A DNA stretch of 64,000 nucleotides from Hermatobates lingyangjiaoensis (GCA_026182355.1 JAPFBL010001929.1:434501-498500), one strand, 5' to 3'; positions 52,719 to 63,264 are shown, counted from the first letter of the stretch. Notes: generated from the letters alone by a model not told the origin. Made by a program: numbers and translations.

Positions 52719-54187
52719 AATATATATATAACATTAACATTATGTTATAAATATATGCATGTTATATAAAAATAACATAATATTAACTAGTGACGAATAT
52801 TTTCACTTATTTTTTAAATTTATAAATAACATAGTATATTAAATTATTTGTATGTTTATTACTTGTTACAAAAGAGCAAGCAATATTTAATCAACAATAT
52901 TCTAAAGCATTTTGGTCTGCATGCATATATTGGCAGTGTTGTGTATCAAAAGTCACGTTTAAATATGTTCACGATTGTTATATACAGAGTACAAAAAGTG
53001 CAACTTAGTGATTTTATAAAAAAATAAATGTGAATGTATATTTACAACGTGTTTTATAATGGGATATTATGGGAGTATATTTTAATTGTATATTTAAATC
53101 TTATTTGTCATTATTCATTGTTATTGATTATAGTAATAACAATGTAGGAAGTAAGATGGTGGCTAAGTAAAGTGCCATTCCACTTAAACCATTTCAGTAG
53201 TTTTGGCTAGTAGCTAGTAATAATTTTGGTACTGTTGTTAGAAAGCTAAATCTTATGCAAAGCATAACAACTGGTATTATTTTTTGAAGCAAATATAATG
53301 ATTTTTGTTCAGATCTTATCAGTTTATTGTTCACATTTATTTTTACCACCTTCGATAGCAGTCAGATTACATTTAACTGCCTGAAATTACAAAAAAAAAA
53401 TCTAAAAATTTCAGGTCTTTTTCTTTCTTTGATTTAATCAAATAATATAGGTTTTTTTCTCTTACTGATTGTTTACTGAATTCAGGAAGGAAATACTATT
53501 ATTAAGTGTTACTTCAGAATTGTAAGCGTAACTTAAATAAAAAAAAGAAGAAACGTATAAAAAAATATACTTTTTTAAAAGTACTACAAATATTGTTCTT
53601 CAATCAGGAGTAGGCATTTGATACAAAATACATTTGATGCAATACAAAAGGATGTATTGGAAGTTAAGGTCACATTATTCTATGTGGAATAGTTTACTAT
53701 AATACTGTCAAATGTAAAAAAGGAATGTCAGTAGAAAAATAATTTAGTTAAGAAAATTTAATTGATGAAAGAGTTTTAATCTAAAAAAGAATAAAAGAAT
53801 CTATAGCAAGAGACAATTTTGTAAGGAAGTGATTCAGTTTAGACTTAGGAAAGAGAGGATTTTTATTGATACTTATAAACTGGTGTCAAAAGTCTTGAAG
53901 GAAATAGGAATATTTTACGGAATTGTTTGCCTGTTTCAACATGATGGGTACAAGAGAGAGTGTAGCAGAGGGTAATGCATGATCTGAGGAATCAGCTCTT
54001 CAAGAGGTCATTTTGGAGTTTATGATAGAAATAAAGGTGATATACCAGGAATCATCCACAGACCAAAACAACCAAGCCATTAAAATACGTCAAAAGGGCC
54101 TTTTCAACTTTCGTATCTTTATACATTTAAATTAACTATTGTTATTTATGATACTTCACAAGGTATGATAAAAAAGTAAGGAGACTT
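52719..54187. other. AT-rich DNA, nothing recognised
   Basis: 53940-54090 is slightly less AT-rich (ATGATGGGTACAAGAGAGAG, AGGTGATATACCAGGAATCA) without coding frame or repeat match. Confidence 0.45.
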
Positions 54188-54320
54188 TATGAGTCAGGTT
54201 AACCCAGTGGTTAACGTACTCGCCTCTGAGCTGGTAGTCCGGTGTTCAATCCTCACCTGACTCTCGATTTATGTGAATAAATTTGAGTACGTCATCCATC
54301 GGAGGAGAGGTTAAGCCATA
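54188..54320 (+). repeat. SINE fragment (5' half)
   Basis: AGTCAGGTTAACCCAGTGGT (A-box), CCGGTGTTCAATCCTCACCT (B-box), GTGAATAAATTTGAGTACGT, GAGGAGAGGTTAAGCC; cut off in mid-body. The tRNA-like part is well kept. Confidence 0.85.
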
Positions 54321-55529
54321 TCTGTTATTGTATAAGAAACTATAGAAGTCGAAGCAATGATTACAGAGCTTATCAAATATTTTCAACTTTTGAAAGATAT
54401 AGTTTTTTTGCAAATTTGAGAGAACAGTATTAGAAATCAACATCTGGGATTTCTTTTTCTTGTTAAATTAACTCAGTAAAAGAATAACCTCATATACATA
54501 CAAAAATATATATTTGTTGCTTTTAAAAGGTTTATTTAAACCGAAAAAATCGCATTCTATATTCTATATGGATTGAGGGCTTAACTCAATTTAGCAGGAA
54601 CCTTTGAGAAGTTCCTTACAGCATCGACTTGGCAAAGACGATTTTGTCAATCTGAGGGTAAAAAATAAAAAAAAATAATTTTTAAAAGAAAAATATGTTA
54701 TTTCTTAAATTTGAACTATAAATATTTCATACCAGCGGCAAGAACTCTATACATATAACCAAATATGATGGTTTGTACAAAATACGTTATATGTTAATGA
54801 TCACAGAGTCAACTTTGTACAGATGTTTCTGTACAAGAATGCATATTTATATAATCCAAAGTCGAAAGTAAGGAACACAAAAAGAAGTTACTCATTCATA
54901 TTTTTCATTAATTATGGCACGATCCCACCTTCATGGCAAAAATAGGTCATACAACTCTAGAGGGACTCCATTAAAAAGTATACTTTAATGAATTATAGGT
55001 TCAATATAAGTTCAATAGACACATAACTTCCAAAATAAATGGTAGATTCATATACAGAAGGAGAATACTTAGATAAGTACTAAATTTCAGTTCAGACGTC
55101 TTCAAACGAAAAACGAAGTGAGATTGCCCTTATTAACAGTCACTTTACCGATATGTTGGGATTCCCAATCATTATTACCATAATAGCGGTTTTGCCGCCA
55201 ATTTTAAATAATATGCCCTATAAGAGTATGTAAACATTCAGTTTATTTTTGAGCTTCTGTTATAAAGAAAAAGATCATTTGTATTATATATTTGTTGAAA
55301 TATAACTAGAAAATAGCGATGAAACTGGATTTTATTATATTGAAAATTACACAGAATGCAGAAGAGAAAGTAGCACTTTGTTTGCTCAACACTTCGTCAC
55401 GAGTAGATAAAGACGGAGAGAAGGTCAAAGTCGACTCTCAGCTGATCTGATTGCCCTGTCGTTAATAACACCGGAAAGGAGTAGACAGAGGTGGGCTAGT
55501 TATTAAGTTCTATATATCTTAGCGGAGGA
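54321..55529. other. Unassigned DNA
   Basis: AT-rich apart from 55370-55500 (GTCACGAGTAGATAAAGACG, CTGATCTGATTGCCCTGTCG), which is unique within the window and non-coding. Confidence 0.45.
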
Positions 55530-55870
55530 ATCAAGGTAGTTTAGTGGTAGCCTCTGAACTGGTAAGTCCGGGGTGCAAGTCCCACCTGGCCCTTGTTTTA
55601 TTCACGCGCGAGGTGAATAAATCTGATTATGTCGTCCCTCAGAAAGGGCGTTAAGCTGTCGGTCCCGAGCCTGTACTAAATCAGGTACTAGTTAAAGTTA
55701 CCTACTCTAAATACACTTGTGTTAGGCAAAGTTTAGGACTCCTAATATAGAATCAACTGGTAATATGGCTGGCACATTACTAAAATGGATGCCAAATAAT
55801 AAATGAGCCACAATTTCCGCTCCTAGAACAGCACTAAAAGATGAAAGCCTTGTTGGGCGTTGGAAAACAA
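55530..55870 (+). repeat. tRNA-derived SINE, type 2 tail
   Basis: Head with deleted A-box region (AAGGTAGTTTAGTGGTAGCC), B-box CCGGGGTGCAAGTCCCACCT, body AGGTGAATAAATCTGATTAT, GTCCCGAGCCTGTACTAAAT, ACACTTGTGTTAGGCAAAGT. The tail is GCCACAATTTCCGCTCCTAG + AACAGCACTAAAAGATGAAA, shared with the minus-strand copy at 22545-22878 and absent from type 1 copies. Confidence 0.85.
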
Positions 55871-56533
55871 ACAAACCCATACCTTAGCGAATAAAGATAA
55901 AAACACTCCAGTTCCCCATGTAAAGAATTTTTTTGAAGCTGTGTATATCATCCATCTTGAAGCTACAAACTTAGCAGACAAACTACATAAAGTTCAGCCT
56001 ACTTGTAACTACATCTGATTTCATAAATAATAAGAATACTAATTACTATTAAGACTTAAATAATAGCACAACTAACTTGCTATGGTTATAACTTGCTATA
56101 ACAACTTGATAAATATAACTTTTTCATACATCTTTAAATTTATGAACAGGACTTTATTTAGTTTGTTTGTGAATTCATAGACTGAAGATGGTCATATTAA
56201 GGCCAGTCTATATTGGCACAAATAGAGAGCTGAAACATAAGTTAGAAATTTTCAAAATTACAAAGTTATATAAATCTGTTTGGGTATGCATGGCCAAAGC
56301 ATCAATATTCTGAATAACGAAATTAATTACGCAAATTCTTCCCAGTCTTTATAATAATCATTTAAATAAAGTAATACTTCATGTAGAAATTACTTATAGT
56401 ATCTCCATTCCCTAGTGGATTTATTTTGACAAATTCGTGTTAATAGTTGAAGTAGTTTATCCATTGAGAAGTTTGTAATGGAAAGTAGAAGAACTCAAAG
56501 TAAAAAAAAAATGAAAAGAATAACAAATGAAAG
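55871..56533. other. AT-rich DNA with a weak core-like motif
   Basis: GACTGAAGATGGTCATATTA (56178-56197) carries a CTGAAGA box without a clean hairpin-GAAA. Nothing else was recognised. Confidence 0.4.
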
Positions 56534-56810
56534 GGGATAGATTAGCTGAGTAGTCAATGTACTCGTCTCTGGGCTGGTAATCCGGGGTTCGATCTCCACC
56601 CGAGTATTTCGTTCCTCGGAGCGGACGTCAAGCTGTCAGTCCTGAGTCTGTATGATGTCAGGTTCTTGTTAAAGGCCCCTACTCGAAATGCACTTGAGTT
56701 AGGCAACATTTAGGACTCCCAATCTAGAATCTGTAGAATCACTGATCAAACAAAAAGCCGGTAAACGGCTAAAGTTATCGGTTTAAACAATAAAAAAAAA
56801 TGAAAAAAGA
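56534..56810 (+). repeat. tRNA-derived SINE, type 1 tail
   Basis: AGATTAGCTGAGTAGTCAAT, CCGGGGTTCGATCTCCACCC (B-box), a ~25-bp deletion removing the GAATAAATCTGAG part, CAGTCCTGAGTCTGTATGAT, GAAATGCACTTGAGTTAGGC, AAGCCGGTAAACGGCTAAAG and GGTTTAAACAATAAAAAAAA. Confidence 0.88.
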
Positions 56811-58411
56811 AAGAAAAACACTGTGGCCTAAACATGGTTACATTTAGGGACAAAACATTTGCTATGAAATTTAAATTTAAAGAATTAAAGTCTCTTTATA
56901 CTGTCGTTATTCATTAATCATTATTAATGATTAAACCATATTAATGGTTATTCTGAATTATTAATCAATATTAATGATTCTATTTCTATTAGAATGCCCT
57001 GAAACCTACAATTTAAACCTTTATTCCAACCAGTTTCTTGAGAAACATCAAAATTTCTATTATACTGGCTAACCTTCCCTCAAATTTCACATTAATTCAC
57101 TCAAAACCAAATAAGGTTATTTTAAATGTCGAAACATTTACAACCTAAATAAATAAAAGTTAATTAACAAGGAATACGTAAACAAAAAATGGTAATCAAC
57201 CTATAAAAAGAGGTTTCATTAGGGTTTATTACCACCATTGTATTAAAAGTATAATTGATTTAACCATTTAAGGTATTTCGAAAGGAGCAGCTCTTCTCTT
57301 AAGTTTATTTCTTTTAAATGTAGACTATTTCAACAGATTTGGTTTTATAATGGCTAACTCGTTCTAGTATTTAAAAATAAAATGTGACAGTAGTCTTTCA
57401 TATATATACATATATATGAGTTAAGTTAATTAGCATAAATTGTATACTAAAGATGACATAAGCATAAAATAAAACTGTATATAATGTGTTTCATTAAATT
57501 AAATTATTTTTACCCTTTCTTTTTCTTTTTTAAACACAGTTTGGGAAATTTAATAAATAATTTTATAAAACTAAACATTTATTTACATTAATAGATTCCT
57601 GGTATGAAATATAAATACTGAAATGATCTTAAATTATTACTCATCTCAAGATATGAGCCCAAAGTGAAATAAATCTGTGCAAAATTTAATCAAAAAAGTA
57701 TTTGAAATTACTGGTTCATGTTTTAAATGAGTATATGAGAAAAAGCAAGATTGCAAAAAAAAAACAACAGTTTCCCTGTTTGATTAAATTGTCATTTTTG
57801 ATCTTATATAGTTAAGACAACAACCAGAACATTTAAGGATGCTAAAATTAATCTGGGAGTCCAAGGAAAGAAAAGTAACTAATCTTCATATGCTGAGAGA
57901 TTATCACAAGTGATTAAAAAAGTCATTAAACGAAACCCACATGAAATAACTCAAGCGTGTTATAGGAAAGAAAAAGGAAAATCGTTATTTTCTACTTTAA
58001 AGGAAAATAACTGAAAGAGTTGCAAACTAATCTCATTTACACTGTTACATATAAAGACTGTGATGAAAGATACAATGTGATGGAGAAACGATCCGTTTTC
58101 GTAAAGGACTACTATATCAACACAGTTATTCAATATAAACAAATAGAAGTAATGCAACTACTTTTGTATTTCACGCATTGAACAAACAGCACAATTTATA
58201 CTTTCATGATAAATTACTATAAACAAATAGCAAAATGAGTAAGCTTTACTTCAAAATTTCTAAAGAAATTTAAACTTTGATTTTTATTTTTATTTACATT
58301 ATTACGTTCTCATAAACAAGTGTAATCATTTTTTATAGCTTATTGTTTTGGAAAGATACAGTCTTGTTAGTCTAAGATAATTATTGTAGTAGTGCTTAGT
58401 AACGCAGAATT
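56811..58411. other. AT-rich DNA, nothing recognised
   Basis: Short local duplication of ATTAATGATTAAACC / ATTAATGGTTATTC near 56920-56990. No gene recognised. Confidence 0.5.
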
Positions 58412-58457
58412 CTTAGTCTTGTTTTCCCATTTCATATTGTGGTTTGATCATTGATAT
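58412..58457 (+). repeat. FB-A fragment
   Basis: TTAGTCTTGTTTTCCCATTT + CATATTGTGGTTTGATCATT then TA-rich DNA; only the linker is left. Confidence 0.8.
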
Positions 58458-58460
58458 ACA

Positions 58461-58462
58461 TA

Positions 58463-58510
<48 letters not shown>

Positions 58511-58535
58511 AATATTTATAAATATATAAATATAT
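58461..58535. repeat. (TA)n microsatellite
   Basis: TA repeats with AATATT interruptions immediately before the FB-D element. Confidence 0.9.
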
Positions 58536-58538
58536 ATC

Positions 58539-58790
58539 AGCACAAAAACGAAGAAAATCAACACACAGAGAAAGAGACACACTTACAAACTCAAATTTTC
58601 AAATGAGGAAACCGTTTTCTCTTGCCGTTGGGTTTCCGGCGTGCTTGGTCGCCCTTTCGATTTTCTCCTGAAGATGGATCATCCAAAATTTTGAGTTTTC
58701 AGTGTGTCTCTTTCTCTGTGTGTTGCTTTTCTTCGTTTTTGGGCTGATTTACGTCCAGTTTGGATCGATGTTTTCGAATTTTGAATATTA
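58539..58790. repeat. FB-D fold-back element, head-to-head pair
   Basis: Left CACAAAAACGAAGAAAATCA, ACACACAGAGAAAGAGACAC, CTCAAATTTTCAAATG. Right CTCCTGAAGATGGATCATCC, AAAATTTTGAGTTTTCAGTG, then terminus TCCAGTTTGGATCGATG. The left core is lost; the right has CTGAAGA. The loop TTGGGTTTCCGGCGTGCTTG is the complement of the loop at 28320-28360, i.e. inverted between copies. Confidence 0.82.
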
Positions 58791-58916
58791 TATATATATA
58801 TATCTTTATAAATAAAATAATGATTTTGTCTGTACATTGCTTAGAACTGACTCATTTCAAGTTTTCTTTACGTTTCATACATTGGAGAAACCGAATCCAC
58901 CCTTAGAAAAATTTCT

Positions 58917-58952
58917 GTCGGTTTGTCGGTTTGTCGGTTTGTCGGTTTGTCC
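58917..58952. repeat. 8-bp tandem repeat (TCGGTTTG, four copies)
   Basis: GTCGGTTTGTCGGTTTGTCG and onward, near the 5' end of the Helitron, ending at TCCGC. Confidence 0.95.
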
Positions 58953-58959
58953 GCAAAAC

Positions 58960-59240
58960 TTTGTCACAGGTAAACTCAGCTACCATAAGACATATAAAGC
59001 TGAAACTTTTACAGTAGATTTGTGTAGGTCTAACTTAAAATATAGGCTATGAATTGATTGGAAATTCAACGTAGAAGTGAAGTTATGGACGTTTAACGCA
59101 AAAATGTTTGTCACAAGTAAACTCAGCCACCATAAGACATAGCGAGCTGAAACATTGACACTGGATTTGTGTGTGCCTAACTTAAAATATGGGCTCTAAA
59201 TAGATTATTAATTCAGTACAGAAGCGAAGTTATGGGGCTT
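58960..59240 (+). repeat. ~147-bp tandem duplication inside the Helitron
   Basis: TTTGTCACAGGTAAACTCAG, CTACCATAAGACATATAAAG, GTAAGTT-like, CTTAAAATATAGGCT, GAAGTGAAGTTATGG is repeated from 59107 as TTTGTCACAAGTAAACTCAG, CCACCATAAGACATAGCGAG, CTTAAAATATGGGCT, GAAGCGAAGTTATGG, at ~85 percent identity. Confidence 0.88.
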
Positions 59241-59379
59241 TTAGCTGTATTTTCCTAACTTCACAGACAAGTTTGTTTTGAAAATACACAGGTGTGGCAA
59301 GTAGGTATTGTTAGTTGATTTTAATTTCAATTGAGCACATGAATATATTGCGTATTTGACATCATTGAAATGGTGTTTC

Positions 59380-60040
59380 ACAGAGTTAAGGATGTATTAT
59401 CTATTGAGAATAAATGTTTTGTAAACGAGCAATTCTCAGCCCTTAATATGAACAGGCATGAGAAATCAACAAACAAGTTCTTACGCTATATGAAGCCGAG
59501 GAAAGAACTTACAAGTCAGTAAAGAGATTGGATTAGTGATGAAGAAGCAGTTCATTATCTAATTGAATTTCTTGACTCTGAATTTATTTCTCCTGGACTG
59601 CCTACTCATGAGTAAAAACTTAAAGTAGGAGCACCAATGATGCTGCAATTTATAGCAGTAACAAATGTCATGTTACGAAACATGAGTGACCCAAAAACTG
59701 TGCAACGGGACACGACTCTGAGTTCGTGCTCTACACAGATATGCCATAGAGGCGGACATAATGATTGGATGTGGTATTGGGGAGTCTTCCGAACCACTGT
59801 CTGTTTCCATTCAAATGATTGCAAGGTCCCCTCAGAGTCTATTTCGCAATGACGTTAACTAAGTCGCAAAGGGAGACTTTATCTAACGCAGGAATTCAAG
59901 TTAGCGAAACCAAGTTTTTCTCACATGGTCAACTGTAGTTTACTTGCTCAATAGTCAGAGGTTTCAACTGATTGTTCTTCCATGAACCTGAAGGACAGAC
60001 AGCTAATGTAGTGTATACAGAGGCATTTGTTTAACACTGT
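59380..60040 (+). pseudogene. Helitron Pif1-type helicase, C-terminal remnant
   Basis: One plus-strand frame (from 59385) reads VLSIENKCF, an in-frame TAA, SDEEAVHYLIEFLDSEFISP, GLPTHE, another TAA, then KLKVGAPMML. This is the ..YP.EFLNSL.PSGLPPH.L.LKVGAP.MLLRN stretch of Helitron helicases. After small frame shifts LCNGTRL (a family hallmark), VRALHRYAIEADIMIGCGIG and QMIARSPQSLF appear. A further shift gives TLTKSQRETL, FSHGQL and EPEGQTANVVYTEA, corresponding to the motif V/VI region (T.NKSQGQTL...VFSHGQLYVA.SR) and the C-terminus. There are at least two frameshifts and four stops. No Walker A region or Rep motif is present, so the remnant covers only roughly the last 200 residues. Confidence 0.9.
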
Positions 60041-60169
60041 ACTAATAATGGTGTTTTCTACTATTCTATAATTTCTAATTATAGTATTAGTATAATACTA
60101 TAATTGATATGTTGGAATACCAAGTATAATGGAATTTTTGATTCCGTCAAAGACGGGTACATTTGCTAG

Positions 60170-60300
60170 TATATATATATATATATATATATATAAACAC
60201 TAATAACTTCTCGACCGTGTGACAGATATACAACTAAAAAAATGATTGATTGAAACTGTGGAAGAAACTGACCGCATCCCGATCAATCATTTTTTAGTTG

Positions 60301-60351
<51 letters not shown>

Positions 60352-60355
60352 AACT
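60170..60355. repeat. (TA)n tracts enclosing a small hairpin element
   Basis: (TA)n 60170-60194 and 60302-60350 flank TATACAACTAAAAAAATGAT + TGATTG, whose complement CGATCAATCATTTTTTAGTT + GTATA lies at 60280-60305. The loop TGAAACTGTGGAAGAAACTG contains TGAAAC but no CTGANGA. Confidence 0.8.
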
Positions 60356-60357
60356 AG

Positions 60358-60464
60358 AATTTAAAAAAGAACACATAGAAAGGAAACCACTGAACTCACT
60401 ACTATATTTCGATGTCCTCGTCTTCAGGAAAAGAAGTGAATCGCTCCAAAGGCTGATAACGACT

Positions 60465-60470
<6 letters not shown>
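60358..60470 (-). repeat. FB-B/FB-C-like single arm
   Basis: AAAAAAGAACACATAGAAAG, CACTGAACTCACTACTATAT, TTCGATGTCCTCGTCTTCAG, i.e. the complement of CTGAAGA-C-GAG-GAC..-GAAA, then GAAAAGAAGTGAATCGCTCC. It is intermediate between the two families and bounded by (TA)n. Confidence 0.65.

Positions 60471-60471
<1 letters not shown>

Positions 60472-60498
<27 letters not shown>
60472..60498. repeat. (TA)n microsatellite
   Basis: Pure TA between two fold-back arms. Confidence 0.9.
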
Positions 60499-60500
<2 letters not shown>

Positions 60501-60502
<2 letters not shown>

Positions 60503-60740
60503 CAAACGTCCAACAGACTTTTAAATAAAAACCTATTACAAAGAAGTTAACACGCAGATAGTCAAAGGAATAACTCACTTATATATATTTCAACCATGGT
60601 CGTTATCAGGAGGCGAAGAGTACCGCAGGAAGGTAGAGTGGCACTGTACGTCGATGGTCGAAATATAGAAGTGAGTTATTCTTTTGTCTATTGTGCTACC
60701 TTCTTTTTAATTGGTTTAAAGAAATAAATATATATATATA
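60501..60740. repeat. FB-B fold-back element, head-to-head pair
   Basis: Left CAAACGTCCAACAGACTTTT, AACACGCAGATAGTCAAAGG, AATAACTCACTTATATATAT, the complement of CTGATAACGACCATGG, GCGAAGAGTACCGCAGGAAG. Right CGATGGTCGAAATATAGAAG, TGAGTTATTCTTTTGTCTAT, TTTTTAATTGGTTTAAAG. The right half keeps GGTC-GAAA but lacks its CTGATGA box. Confidence 0.8.
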
Positions 60741-61560
60741 TATTATTTACGATAAATAAAAAGTCCACCAAATCTTGTTTGATCTTCCAGACTCTATTTC
60801 GTTCATCGCTAAATATATTTCCAGACATCCCTCCTCATTCGATCTCTTTCCCGCTCATTCCTTTTCTCACCACTATCCTATCTTCTCTTTTTCCTTAAAT
60901 TCATGAGTTTCGTCTATTATAAGTTTTACAAGGGATGACCTCTAGGTTATATCTTTACCATTTTCTCTTCTTTTTTTTTTTCTTCTGTTAATAATTACAG
61001 GGATTTTATTGTTGAATTTAAATGTCTTTGTTTTATAAATCATTGACTGTTTTTCCATTTTAATGAAACAATCAATATCCTTGACTAGTTTAATTTTATC
61101 TTTCTAGATTTTTTTTCTTTTTTGTTGTATGGCTCTGAAATATTTTTTCCGCCTTATGTTTGTTATACGTCCTACTCGATTTTCCACTCTACTTTGTGCA
61201 GCATCCATCTTTGGACTGCCTCACTTTCAATTGCCCCACAATTATTTTCCCATTTGTTAATCGTTAGGATTCGATTAGTAATTTGGATATCGAATGGTCT
61301 GCATGTCATATCAGTTTTACTTCTATTTTCTTTACGGTATTGGCACAGTTTCTTTATAAAAGACTTATTTGTATCTACGTTTTTCTTTTATGACATTTAA
61401 ACAAAATTCTTTCCCTTTATGTTCTCTACACCTATTTTATAATGTTTTCTCAAACTTTTATTATATCCTGTTTCAGCGGCTTAAGCTTTCATATTCTTTA
61501 AACAATTTTTTCCAATCTTAAATCCCAAAACATTGCCTTTATTACAGCTATTTTATAAAC
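60741..61560. other. Pyrimidine-rich block, possible decayed element on the minus strand
   Basis: Strongly T/C-rich on the plus strand. Minus-strand frames around 61150-61330 read like disrupted protein (INKWENNCGAIESEAVQRWM, LHKVEWK) but match no family I recognise. A ~65-bp word set (CAAAATTCTTTCCCTTTATG, TTTTATAATGTTTTCTCAAA) at 61398-61462 recurs at 62763-62827. Confidence 0.35.
61398..61462 (+). repeat. Direct repeat, copy 1
   Basis: CAAAATTCTTTCCC..., CTACACCTATTTTATAATGT, TTTCTCAAA; matches 62763-62827. Confidence 0.6.
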
Positions 61561-62576
61561 CTGAGGGAAGTTTAAGCGAAAGAGAATAAACAGTTTGCAA
61601 GGACTGGCTTTGTATCTATGACCATTTGCAGTTTTGTAGTTTTTAACTTAAATAACGCAACATTTAGGGTTATAGAATAGTCAGTAACTTCTGAAACTCT
61701 TGTAGATTAAAGATGAAAACACTTGGAGGCGTGACAAATTTTGCCAGCGTCAAGTTGCAAACAAAAATTCTTAACAAAAACATTAAAAACAAAAAAAAAT
61801 TTTCTTAGCATATTTTTTAATGGCAAAATAGCATATTTTATTTCATTCTATTAAATAATTGAATGAATAACCTAGTTATCTCTTTAATAATTCTCAAATT
61901 ACTAAAGAATTACTCCTATATCTATAATAAAAAATAATATTCCTGAGTTTCTTATTTTCACTGTTTATAAAAAATTTCTATTTACACGCATGCAAGTATG
62001 GTTCTCTCTTTATAAGGCTGAATAGTTATCTTATAGTGACATCAAATGCATGTTTACATTAAAAATTAGCAATTACAAGGTAGTTTTTTTATTATTACTT
62101 AGTAATTCTTCTACTTTTCTATAGCATTTCTGTAGTACTCATTAGGGGAAAAAACTACATAAAAAAGAAACCAATATAAACTTTTTTTGAAATCTCTACC
62201 GTTAGCAGACATTCAGACTTGTCTTGAGAATGTTGAAACAAGATACTGATCTATAATGGATTATTAATCATATTGAATTAAATTATTTATCAAGTTTAAA
62301 AATCTTCATAAATTTATGAAGTTTAATTATCTTATTTACTGAACAGGCTAGACCTGATAAGGTTGGTTACTTGGGATTTATAAAGAAGATCAGTGATCGT
62401 TTTGCTGTATTCATCTATTACTTCACAGTAAAGAATTTAGAAATGGACTACGGTGTTTCGCAAGGTGAATACATTTATGAAATGATTCACGGATATATTT
62501 AACTTATGACTCGAATGAGGACCGGTAATAGATTGTAAACATATCAATCCTATTTCTGAATTCCTTACTGTCGCTT
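61561..62576. other. AT-rich DNA, nothing recognised
   Basis: No coding signal or repeat recognised. Confidence 0.5.
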
Positions 62577-62827
62577 ATGTCTTCCTTTATATGTCCCTTG
62601 TCTTTTGATAAAATCCTTTTATTACTATATTCTTTCAATTTTTTTCTTCATTTCAACTTCTTTTTTCATACCTATTTGCAATTATTTTCAACCTTTAAAG
62701 GCATGAAATATTTTCATTTTGATGATTATTTTTTTGTGAATTTTTTTCTTATAACAAATAAACAAAATCCTTTCTCATTTTTTTATATTCTGTACACCCA
62801 TTTTATAATGTTTTCTCAAAATCTCCC
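62577..62827 (+). repeat. Pyrimidine-rich segment related to 61398-61462
   Basis: T-rich; ends with CAAAATCCTTTCTCATTTTT, CTGTACACCCATTTTATAAT, GTTTTCTCAAAATC, the second copy of the direct repeat. An open plus-strand frame (110 codons) is Phe/Leu/Ser low complexity and continues into the (CT)n tract; I do not regard it as a gene. Confidence 0.5.
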
Positions 62828-62828
62828 A

Positions 62829-62882
62829 TACAAACACTCTCTCTCTCTCTCTCTCTCTCTCACTCTGTCTATATATCTATCT
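62829..62882. repeat. (CT)n microsatellite
   Basis: About 14 CT units, then CACTCTGTCTATATATCTAT. Confidence 0.95.
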
Positions 62883-62884
62883 AT

Positions 62885-63040
62885 AAAAAGATTTCACATA
62901 AACACGTGAAACAACAATCAATGATCAAACCACAATAAGAAATGGGAAAACAAGACTAAGATCTTTCAACCGTAACATGCGGTCTTCGTCAGAGTCAAAA
63001 ACCCAACTTGTTTTCCTATTTCTTATTGTGGTTTGATCAT
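62885..63040. repeat. FB-A fold-back element, right arm truncated
   Basis: Left arm complete: ACATAAACACGTGAAACAAC, AATCAATGATCAAACCACAA, GACTAAGATCTTTCAACCGT, GCGGTCTTCGTCAGAGTCAA. The right arm keeps only CTTGTTTTCCTATTTCTTAT + TGTGGTTTGATCATATAT. The left core is intact in complement. Confidence 0.82.
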
Positions 63041-63064
63041 ATATCTATCTATACAACCATCTAT

Positions 63065-63260
63065 ATATATACACTTTTTCGTTGGAAATGCGATCTCAAA
63101 CGGACAAATATAGTTCAATGCAGAAAAAGAAACATAGAGAAATCAAAAGCACACACTTACAGTCTCTAAGTAAGTCACTTAGAGACTGTGAGTGTGTGTA
63201 AGAGACTGTAAGTGTGTGCTTTTGACTTCTCTATGTTTCTTTTTCTACATTGAACTATAT
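63065..63260. repeat. FB-E fold-back element, near-perfect pair lacking cores
   Basis: Left CACTTTTTCGTTGGAAATGC, AACGGACAAATATAGTTCAA, AAAAGCACACACTTACAGTC. Right GACTGTAAGTGTGTGCTTTT, CTCTATGTTTCTTTTTCTAC, ATTGAACTATATATATA. The centre is a triplicated CTTAGAGACTGTGAGTGTGT, where the CTGAAGA hairpins have been replaced by local duplication. Confidence 0.82.
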
Positions 63261-63264
63261 ATAT

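Larger units (their letters stand above)
58803..60169 (+). mobile_element. Helitron, both termini present, internally deleted
   Basis: Starts with TC inside a TA tract (…A|TCTTTATAAATAAAATAATG, 58803) followed by TTTTGTCTGTAC, as in Helitron 5' ends. It ends with a hairpin CCGTC-AAA-GACGG (60144-60156) eight bases before CTAG (60166-60169), followed by T: the canonical 3' terminus and A|T insertion site. At 1,367 bp it is far shorter than an autonomous element. It carries only the tail of the helicase gene and no Rep domain. Insertion into (TA)n explains the TA tracts on both sides. Confidence 0.88.

Noticed and set aside
59606..59824. 72-codon minus-strand ORF
   Set aside because: It is antisense to the Helitron helicase remnant, whose plus-strand motifs (LKVGAP, LCNGTRL, FSHGQL) explain the region.
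62577..62909. 110-codon plus-strand ORF ending in repeated Ser-Leu
   Set aside because: It is T-rich low-complexity sequence running into a (CT)n microsatellite.
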